DNA of 14,888 nt, taken from positions 66,020-80,907 of the forward strand of contig QKYT01000550.1 of NCBI GenBank assembly GCA_003550305.1, given 5' to 3'. The notes under the pieces were generated by a model. That model saw only the letters and a list, made by a program, of their open reading frames with translations, was not told the DNA's origin and searched no databases. The stretch's first letter is position 1; each line of letters starts with the position of its first letter. A program made the translations under genes and the position numbers. This DNA is from Glomus cerebriforme. Its lineage: Eukaryota > Glomeromycota > Glomeromycetes > Glomerales > Glomeraceae. Shown piece by piece: positions 7,893 through 14,888 of this stretch.

Positions 7893-8602
7893 AATAAATT
7901 TTTTTTTTTTCGGTTCACATTTTTAATTTCTAAATATTTGCACTTAAATATCATTAAAAAAATTTTAGAATCATTGTATTACCTAACTTTCCTGCAAAAT
8001 ATCCTAACTTTGTAACGTTATGGAGCAAAATTATCTCAGTGATGATGTATTTGAACAAATAAAAGATTTTGACCATTATCGTTTAACTGAAGAACAAAAT
8101 TTGTTAATTGATAAACTAATATTAAATGAAGAATTAAAAAAACGTTATAAAAAACATGGTTTATGTAAAGAATGTAAACAACCAAACACTGATTACACTT
8201 ATAATTATTGGTGGTGTCAATCATGTAACGCTAAACATTTTCAACAAAATTTCAAAAATTGGACCAGTGGAAATTCCAATGTTGATAAATTAATACAAGA
8301 ATCTCAGCTTAATGCAAAAAATCTATTTGAAAAATTAGAATGGATTGAATATGATAATTTTGAAAATATTGAATATATTACGAAGGGAGGTTTTGGAAAA
8401 ATATATAAAGCAAATTGGAAGGACGGACCAATAGATTATTGGAATTATGAAACTAATCAATGGTATAAATATGGTGATAGAGATGTTGCNTTAAAAAGTT
8501 TAAATNATTCAAAAGATATAACATTGGAATTTTTAAATGAGGTAATATTTTAAATTTTTAATGCATAATTTTAATCAATACTTCAAATGGAAACTAATTT
8601 TT
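7893..8602 (+). repeat. Arm B of the long inverted duplication (pairs with 1-655)
   Basis: It matches the complement of 1-655 from a T-rich tract (about 7898-7910) through the shared promoter-proximal block, first exon and most of intron 1. It is about 55 nt longer than arm A, mainly because of 39 nt and about 12 nt present in this exon and absent from the other copy. The upstream block conserved between the copies (about 7911-8019) probably carries the kinase promoter. Confidence 0.9.
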
Positions 8603-9563
8603 TACTTTGTATTACTATTAGATAAATTTACACTTGAAAATGAATAATTCAAATCGGATCATTAATCTTTTTGGCATTACTAAAGATCCTGAATCCGGTA
8701 ATTTTATGATGGTAATGCGATATGCACAAGATGGTAATTTAAGACAAAAATTAAATAGAAATTTCAACACATTGAGCTGGAAGAATAAACTTGATATTTT
8801 AATGGATATTGCACGTGGTCTTAGTGATATTCATGAAAAGGGATTAACTCATCAGGATTTTCATAGTGGTAATATATTAAGTAGTGATACTTCATCTATT
8901 CGTAACAGAATTACTGATTTAGGATTATGTAAACCAGCAAATGAGGAATGCAATAAAAAAGTTTATGGAGTATTGCCGTATGTAGCTCCTGAAGTTTTAA
9001 GTGGAAAACAATATACAAAAGAAAGTGATGTTTATAGTTTAGGAATCATTATATATGAAGTAATTAATGGATTACCTCCTTATCATGATATGGCTCATNA
9101 AGAGTTTTTAGNAATAAAAATCTGNCNNGGACTNAGACCAANTTTTAATATTAAAGTCCCTCAATTAATAGTTGATATATTTAAACAATGTGTAGATGCA
9201 GATCCATCAAAAAGGCCAACCGCAAGTTATTTAAAGGAAAAATTTGATCAATGGTATTTAGATATCAGTTATGATAGTAGACATGATAGTGAAATTTATA
9301 AACAAATTAAAGAAGCGGATGAATTTAATNAAAAACAACCATCATTTNCAAAATCAGATAATACTGAACTTACNTATACTACACATCCTCAAGCTATTTA
9401 TACAAGTAGACTATTGAATTTTAATAATTTACCAGAACCAAAAAATGCAGAATTTTCAGGTAATTAAAACTATTTGTTATTATTTAAAATATTGTAATAT
9501 TGGTTAATTTTTTTTTATTTTGTAGAATCCATAGAGCCTATTGATTTTACTAAACTTAAATAA
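8020..9563 (+). CDS. Protein kinase with Cys-pair N-terminal module (3 exons)
   Basis: The exons are 8020-8541, 8622-9459 and 9526-9563, joined by introns of 80 and 66 nt with GT...AG ends, giving about 465 residues in one frame. The start is the ATG shared with the paralogue at 532. In order: two Cys-x2-Cys pairs (C49/C52, C66/C69), a linker, a glycine loop (GGFGKIYK, about 123-130), the ATP-anchoring lysine (K159), the catalytic loop HQDFHSGNIL (251-260), DLG in place of DFG (273-275), and APE (VAPEVL). The C-terminal tail AIYTSRLLNFNNLPEPKN is typical of Rhizophagus kinases, and the product ends SIEPIDFTKLK. The Arg of HRD is Gln, making it non-RD. Twelve ambiguous bases fall inside the gene; one (8490) is silent since GCN is Ala. 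It is probably a cytosolic signalling Ser/Thr or dual-specificity kinase of unknown substrate. Confidence 0.88.
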
Positions 9564-10320
9564 ATAGATTAAATTATCAAGGTAATTAAATTCTACCATT
9601 TCAACAATTCTTTTTTGTAATGTAGTTTTTTATCCATTGATAGTNAAACAAAATAATAAAACTATATTCGTTGTACTNATTTCTCTTGAGCAGTTAAACT
9701 TACATTGTTTAGAAAGTACTAATTACAAATAGCTTAAAATACTTAAAATACTTAAAATGAAATATTATAAAATTAATTTTTTAAAAAAAAATTTTTTATC
9801 CAATTTGAAATTTATATTAAATTAATTAAAACAAAGAATATTTACACTTTTTTCGATATGTAAGGATTTTTTTATTTCCGAATTTTAATAACAAAGTTTG
9901 TGATACGGTCCGATATTCCGGATAACGGGAATACATATATGATTAATCTCCTACTGAAAATCGTATTTCCTTGGTAAAAATTAGAAAACTTTAATTCAAA
10001 CATTGTTTTTATTTTTAATTTTACAATAAAAAATATTTTTAAAAAAATTGCATTTAAAATTAGATAAAATTGTTCTTATAGATTTTGCTTGTTACAACAA
10101 TAAAAAAAATTTAACGAATATAAAGTTATTTGTTTTATCCTTAGAAAAGAAGTTGTTTGGTTATTGGACCTTTCGTGAAATCTTGAAAAAAAAAAGTTTT
10201 ATTTAAAGAAATCTGCCGAAACATGAAAAAAATTAAAAAATATAATTATTAAAAGATTTAAATTTACAAATTTCAGAGATTATAAATATTTAATGTTATT
10301 ATTATTTATCTTTATCATCA
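9564..10320. other. AT-rich intergenic stretch, no gene seen
   Basis: This is the 3' flank of the kinase gene, which includes two ambiguous bases (9645, 9678) and a short tandem of ACTTAAAAT (about 9733-9757). A GC-richer patch with TATTCCGGATAACGGG lies near 9922. I find no ORF or RNA gene. Confidence 0.5.
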
Positions 10321-10690
10321 TTAACAATAATTAAAGCAAGTGATTTTTGCGATACACGATTTGTTCAAACTTATAAAAAAGGATTCTAATTCTTCTGGAA
10401 GTAATTTTGGTAGCTTATCATAGAAATGATATAATAATTTTTCATAAATGTTTTTATGTAAATATTTTGCCAACGTATCCATAAATTTTGCGTAGAAATA
10501 GTTGTTTGACCTTTAAGAAGCATATCATTAGTGATCCAATTTGTCATATTTCACTAGTTCATTTATATTTTTTGTAATTTCTCTTTAAGCAGTTTATATT
10601 TATCTCTTTAATTTGTCCTGTTTAAAATTCTTATTTTTTTTTATCAAGTCCATCTTTTTTATTATCTCATCAACCATTTCATTCATTATG
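10321..10690 (-). pseudogene. Decayed ORF of unknown family
   Basis: The best-preserved part is an open stretch from 10512 down to a TAA at 10321. It contains YAKFMDTLAKYLHKNIYEKL, LYHFYDKLPKLLPEELESFF and ISLNKSCIAKIT, and looks helical and protein-like. Upstream, separate frames give NEMVDEIIKKMDLIKKNKNF and, after a one-base shift, KYKLLKEKLQKI, a lysine-rich possible coiled coil. The pieces are colinear but interrupted by stops and shifts. I recognise no family. Intergenic DNA of this composition rarely stays open this long with balanced residues, but chance is possible. Confidence 0.33.
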
Positions 10691-10776
10691 TTATCTTAAT
10701 ATGTACTAGGAGTATTATTGTTTTTGGAATTAAATTATAGCAATCACTGAAGAGGAAATTCTAGTTTAAATCAAAC

Positions 10777-10809
10777 CAGTCAGTTAGGAGAGACTCGACT
10801 AAATGACTG
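10777..10809. repeat. 11-bp inverted repeat with one mismatch
   Basis: CAGTCAGTTAG (10777-10787) pairs with CTAAATGACTG (10799-10809) with one mismatch around an 11-nt loop. It lies in a less AT-rich patch that also has TATACAGTATAAGG (10843-10856) and three tandem AGTTTAAAGG-like copies (about 10867-10895). This is probably the relic of a small transposon. Confidence 0.5.
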
Positions 10810-11010
10810 ATTTTCCCTTGCCAGATACGAGGAAGACCTCATATACAGTATAAGGAAATTAAAGTGAGTTTAAAGGAAGTTTAAAGGAGTTTTAAAAAAA
10901 AAAAGTTTACTCAAAAATAATTTATAGAAAAAAAAAATCTTGAAGTGTTTTTATATATTAATTTATTACCTTTTGTAAAATTTACAAAAGATATGTCATC
11001 GGATATCCCA

Positions 11011-11164
11011 AATCAAACTTGGAACAATCCTACGTCCGAAATTTAACCATATCCCAAACCAAAGCTAGTAAATTTTAAATGTTTAACGTTTCAAACTATC
11101 ATCTAAGACTGGGTTAGTTTGGGGCATGGACAAGGTTCGGATATAAGATTATCCCAAGTTTGAT
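11011..11164. repeat. Long imperfect inverted repeat, about 50-bp arms
   Basis: The left arm at about 11011-11063 aligns to the complement of about 11115-11164, sharing ATCAAACTTGG, AATC, TCCGAA, CCAT and CCCAAAC in the same order and spacing, with scattered mismatches. A 50-nt loop separates them. The arms are richer in GC than the flanks. It resembles a foldback or MITE element. No coding potential is seen. Confidence 0.7.
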
Positions 11165-11442
11165 CATGATAGAATTTGGGCTAAAACAAGCCTAACGACT
11201 GATCATTTATGCAATCTAGTAAAATTACGCTTATCCCAGGATATAACTAATACTTATACTATCACGGTCTCAACTTGTTTTTTTTTGCATAGTCAAATGT
11301 ATAAATGAAAAGATCCAAACCTCATTTATGCATTACTATGATACATGATATTATTTTTGTGCGGAATCTCCGAAATCAGATACAAATTGAGGTGCTTAAA
11401 CCACAGCGAATTTGATTGGATGCTTTACAAAAACAAGGTTTC

Positions 11443-11525
11443 CTTAATATGCAGTAACTGCAAAGAAACGTCATCTTAAATATATAAATGATTAAATGGT
11501 TATCATGCAGTTACTGCATATTAAG
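11443..11525. repeat. Perfect 20-bp inverted repeat
   Basis: CTTAATATGCAGTAACTGCA (11443-11462) is the exact complement of 11506-11525 across a 43-nt AT-rich spacer. Each arm itself contains the palindrome TGCAGT-A-ACTGCA. TTAA lies near both outer ends, so a TTAA-targeting MITE is possible, though the TTAA belongs to the repeat. It lies about 165 bases upstream of the first AACCGG box of the reductase promoter. Confidence 0.75.
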
Positions 11526-11689
11526 TTTCTCCTAAGTTTGTATAACTGATATTTTGATAACAATTCATTTTATAAAAATAAAATTTAAATAAAGTAAACA
11601 AGATATAATACGTTCTAAAATCATTTATCTTGTACTTAACGGAGGTAAAAAAAATTTTTCCTAATTTGTTTATTCATTCTCTCAATCAT

Positions 11690-11817
11690 ACCGGTTAAAA
11701 ATATTTTGTTTAACCGGTTAAAGTGGGTTAGCTTCAAACAGGGATTATCATTTCGGCTTAATCAAATATTTCCCGACTCGAATTAATTTAACCGGCAAAC
11801 AAATAATTTAACCGATT
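11690..11817 (+). promoter_or_regulatory. Cluster of four AACCGG-type boxes
   Basis: The boxes are ACCGGTT at 11690-11696, AACCGGTT at 11712-11719, AACCGGCA at 11790-11797 and AACCGATT at 11810-11817. Most are preceded by TTTA or followed by AAA. They form two pairs spaced about 20-22 bases, near two helical turns, in otherwise AT-rich DNA just upstream of a TATA box. AACCGGTT is the binding consensus known for CP2/Grainyhead-family factors, which fungi possess. That such a factor acts here is an inference. Confidence 0.45.
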
Positions 11818-11834
11818 TATGAAAAGTCTAGACA

Positions 11835-11843
11835 TATAAATAG
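11835..11843 (+). promoter_or_regulatory. TATA box of the aldo-keto reductase gene
   Basis: TATAAATAG starts 61 bases before the ATG at 11896 and is the best TATA match in the upstream region. A start of transcription about 30 bases downstream would leave a 5' leader of roughly 30 nt, ending in a T-run before AGAGAATGG. Confidence 0.6.
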
Positions 11844-11895
11844 ACAACACGAATATACTAGAATCCATCAAAATATCTCTTTTTTTTTTTAGAGA

Positions 11896-13997
11896 ATGGC
11901 TCAAGATTCTACTACCCCTATTAAAACCACCAAGGCTCTTGACGACTATGTATTATTAGGTCATAGTGGATTAAGAGTTTCTCCATTATGCCTTGGCGCT
12001 ATGGTAAGATTATTACGTAACTTTGGCCAAAATTATTGTAATTTATTGGAAGTACTTAGTTTTTAATTTATATACCCGTTTTAACATATGAAGACTTTTG
12101 GAGAATCATGGGTAAGTTATATGTCAAATAAAAAATAAAAATATAAATAAAAAAATAATTCTAATGAATATTTGAAATTATACAAAATAGGGAATAGGTG
12201 CTAATAAAGATGAATCGAAAAAAATTTTTGACCTTTATTATGAAAAAGGCGGAAATTTTTTTGGTAAATTTTTTTATTCGTTTACGTAGTTAGTCAATTC
12301 TGTCAATCTAATCATAAAAATTTTAATGACACGTTCATCTTATAGATACCGCTTGCAATTACAATTTTGGTGAAGTAAGTAATAAAAAATCCAAAAATTT
12401 CTTTATTTATTCAATAATAATAATCATTTATAAAATACTTTAGAGTGAACGTTTCCTTGGGGATTATGTTTCCGATAAACGATCCGAAGTTGTAATTGCA
12501 ACGAAATATACAAGTATGAACTATCTGCTATATTGTTCAATTTTGAATTTTCAATAAATTTTGAGACTTATCCTATAGGTAACGTAACCGCTATGCAAAG
12601 CGATAAGAGATTCAATCCAAATTATGGTAAGCTCATTATTGATATTAATAACATATTATTAACTGTTAATTACTTTTCATATTAATTTTACTGATAATAA
12701 AGAAATTTTTATTTAGGAGGGAATCATCGAAAAAGTCTTGTAGAAAATTTAGATGCAAGTTTGAAACGATTAAATATGAGTTATGTTGATATTTTATATA
12801 TTCATTTCTACGAGTATCGAACTCCAATTGAAGAATTTATGAGATCATTGGATGACGTAGTTCGAAGTGGAAAAGTAAGTAAACATATTTTTTAATACTA
12901 ACTAAAAAAAAATACATATATATTCTAAAACGTTATTAAAAAAAAATTAGGTTTTGTACGTTGCTGCAAGCGATATTCCATCTTGGGCATTAGCTTGTGC
13001 CAACACTACTGCTAAATTGCGTGGATGGAGGTACGAAATAAATTAAGTTGCATTTTATAGATAATTAGAATATGTTTAATGATATTTCTCAATCGCATCT
13101 AGCCCTTTCATTGGACTTCAATCGCGTTATAGCTTGTTGGATCGATCGTTAGAATTTGATTTACAACCTGCTTGTGCTGAACTTGATGTTTGTATTTTAA
13201 ACCTAAATTCACATTTATATTACTATGAGTACTAAATCTATATATATATATGTATTAAAAAAAATCCTTAGGTTGGAATTATTCCGTGGGGTATCGCTGC
13301 AGAAGGGTAATTAACTATTGATACTTTTTTTTTATCTTACATAATAATTTTAATAATTATAATTATTTTTTATGAATAGTTTTCTTACTGGAAAATATAC
13401 GAGAGAATCCAATACTGCTTTAAGAACAGACTATCGTAATAAATCAGTTTCAAGTCATTCAAAAATTGAAAAAAATTGGAAAATTTTAGATGAAGTTAAA
13501 GCTATTGCCGAAGAAATTGGTAGAACTCCTGTTCAGGTATTTTTTTTTTTATTATTTAACTTTTTTTTTATATTGCATATTTTTTAACAAATTGATATAA
13601 ATATTTTTCATGATATAGGTTGTTTTGAATTGGACTCAGCAAAAACCTGGAATTACTTCTCCTTTAATTGGTGCTAGAACTGTTACTCAACTCGAAGAAA
13701 ATCTTAAATCGCTTGAATTCAAGTAAGTATATTTATTTCAAATGATATTTGCTTTTTTTTAAAAAAAAAAAGAAAGGAAAAACACTAAATAATTCATGAA
13801 TAAAAAATATTGTTTACAGGTTGACACCTGAACAAATGAAAAGACTTGATGAAGTTTCTAAGCCAACTGAATTACCATTTCCTTATAGTATGACAGATAG
13901 ATTTGATAATTTTCTTGGAAAAAATATTGAAGTACCAAGTAAATTTGAATCTGTTGCGACTACATATAATGTCGGAACTTTATCACAACGTAATTAA
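11896..13997 (+). CDS. Aldo-keto reductase, aryl-alcohol dehydrogenase-like (13 exons)
   Basis: The exons are 11896-12003, 12094-12111, 12191-12263, 12346-12374, 12444-12513, 12579-12626, 12717-12874, 12951-13030, 13103-13187, 13272-13306, 13380-13536, 13619-13722 and 13820-13997. They join in one frame to 380 residues, normal for the AKR9/aryl-alcohol dehydrogenase-like group. It is predicted to reduce aldehydes or ketones with NADPH in the cytosol; no targeting signal is seen. The catalytic tetrad is complete: D67 and Y72 in DTACNYNFGESE, K97 in IATKYT, H145 in LYIHFYE. NADPH-binding motifs are FLTGKY and IGAR...QLEEN (304-315). The first exon carries YVLLGHSGLRVSPLCLGAM, the usual family opening. 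The 12 introns are 65-97 nt; exon 2 is only 18 nt and exon 4 only 29 nt. The second acceptor base context (TATGAAG) is atypical. The physiological substrate cannot be read from sequence. Confidence 0.93.
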
Positions 13998-14580
13998 GAA
14001 AATATATTATTATTGTTAATCTGGGTATTTAAATTATCGCGAATTTTTTAAAAATGTACTTTCATATGTTAATTGAATAAATGATCAATTATAAATAGTT
14101 AAATGTATATTTTAAAGGTTTAAATAAATTTATAAAGTTGATTTAAAGTTGATTTCATTGATTTAAATGGTTTAAATTAAATAACTAGTATAAAATTCGT
14201 ATGTAGGATTTACCATGACTTTAAATTAATGTTTAGTAAGTATTAAAGTATATTTACTTGGATTTGCTGATGTTGATGAAACAACATTCATAAAAAAACA
14301 AAATCAATAAATTATTTGTTGTAAACAAAATAATTTTTTTGTAACTAAATTGAACAATACTGAAAAGGTGGTAAATCTGAAGAATTTACTGGTTCTAGAA
14401 GATTTTTAAAATTTAAAAGTCTACTAGTACTGTATATATTGCTTGAGGATGAGAATTAAAATTTTTAGTCTTTTTTTCACTTGATTTGTTTTTGTTTTCT
14501 CTAGTTAAATTATTAAATATCTTTTAAAAATTCATCTGTAATATTTTGAATGTTATTTAAAAATTCCAAAGCAACTACAG
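13998..14580. other. 3' flank of the reductase gene, no further gene seen
   Basis: AATAAA at 14076-14081, 79 bases after the stop codon, is a likely polyadenylation signal. The rest is AT-rich, with GGTTTAAAT / TTGATTTAAA-type short repeats around 14115-14180. A brief open frame near 14255-14305 is too short to call. Confidence 0.5.
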
Positions 14581-14660
14581 TAGAGGCCTGCAACGGGCCG
14601 GGTCCGGGCCGGCAGAAATTATTCTAAATCCACCCGGATCGGGTCCGGGTTCAAAATGTA
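14581..14660. mobile_element. GC-rich repeat resembling a hAT transposon terminus (partial)
   Basis: The sequence switches abruptly to TAGAGGCCTGCAACGGGCCG, followed by three GGGTCCGGG/GGATCGGGTCC-type boxes, inside AT-rich DNA. Termini of the form TAG-G-G-T-CAA-CGGGCCGGG are known for hAT elements in plants and fungi. The other end and any transposase lie outside the window, so this rests on the terminus pattern alone. The CAACTACAG just before it may hold the target duplication. Confidence 0.5.
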
Positions 14661-14687
14661 AACCGGATTTTTATAATTTCTTAATTC

Positions 14688-14750
14688 TAGCCAAAATTTC
14701 CTATTAATTCTACGAAATTAGAATAGGCGGAAATTAAACAATTTTGGCTA
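14688..14750. repeat. 11-bp perfect inverted repeat with nested hairpin
   Basis: TAGCCAAAATT (14688-14698) is the complement of 14740-14750. Between them CCTATT (14700-14705) pairs with AATAGG (14722-14727). It probably belongs to the subterminal region of the adjacent GC-rich element. Confidence 0.6.
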
Positions 14751-14888
14751 AGTTTAAAAAATTGTAGTTTCTGCAATTCCTGTTTTTAGCTTCTTTTTTC
14801 TTCTCATCAAATTTTCATTCTCAATGATTTCTTTAGCCTTCATCAATAATTTTAGTTGTTAATTTCTTGTTGTTACATAGATTGCATA

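Noticed and set aside
8036..8224. 62-codon minus-strand ORF
   Set aside because: It is a shadow of the kinase first exon.
8634..9467. Stand-alone kinase ORF starting at TTG or ATG near 8634-8640
   Set aside because: Splicing 8541 to 8622 joins it in frame to the N-lobe exon and restores the full kinase domain.
13372..13587. Separate 71-codon ORF starting ATGAATAG
   Set aside because: It is exon 11 of the reductase with intron sequence at both ends. The ATG lies in the preceding intron.
1..14888. tRNA or rRNA genes
   Set aside because: I scanned for conserved TPsiC-like GGTTCRA with a matching acceptor stem and for rRNA motifs by eye and found none convincing. A tRNAscan-SE run would settle it.

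Overview
The window looks like nuclear DNA from an arbuscular-mycorrhizal fungus close to Rhizophagus (Glomeromycotina). The base composition is very AT-rich, and genes carry many short introns (65-97 nt, GTAAGT-type donors, TAG or AAG acceptors). Protein-kinase genes of a lineage-expanded type with a Cys-x2-Cys...Cys-x2-Cys N-terminal module are present. There is also a broken Crinkler/RHS-type NTPase and many inverted-repeat transposon relics. The species assignment is an inference from gene style, not from a marker gene.

Layout. Positions 1-655 hold the 5' exon of a kinase gene on the minus strand, running off the window. An inverted, diverged copy of the same block lies at 7893-8602, inside a complete kinase gene (8020-9563, plus strand, three exons, about 465 aa). 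The two genes are divergent and about 7.5 kb apart. Between them lies a degraded accessory zone. It contains a tandem array of intron-like units (1682-2565), a 5'-truncated kinase pseudogene of another subfamily (2885-3517), two adjacent inverted-repeat elements (3521-3791 and 3801-4083), a broken Crinkler/RHS-like NTPase on the minus strand (5440-6350), and scattered short coding remnants. Positions 9564-11690 are mostly AT-rich intergenic DNA with a decayed minus-strand ORF and three hairpin-forming repeats. Positions 11896-13997 hold an intact 13-exon aldo-keto reductase gene with a TATA box and four AACCGG-type boxes upstream. The right edge (14581 onward) enters a GC-rich repeat resembling a hAT transposon terminus.

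The intact genes are one kinase, one partial kinase and one aldo-keto reductase. They show no shared pathway or operon-like logic. The rest reads as a gene-family and transposon graveyard.

The most unusual object is the array at 1682-2565. About seven repeats each look like a short exon plus a complete spliceosomal intron (GTAA donor, ACTAAC-like branch site, T-rich tract, TTTTGTAG acceptor). Each intron-like part carries a donor-side and a branch-side hairpin, and in at least one unit both arms of the branch-side hairpin have changed together. All calls come from reading the sequence by eye; no search or alignment program was run.
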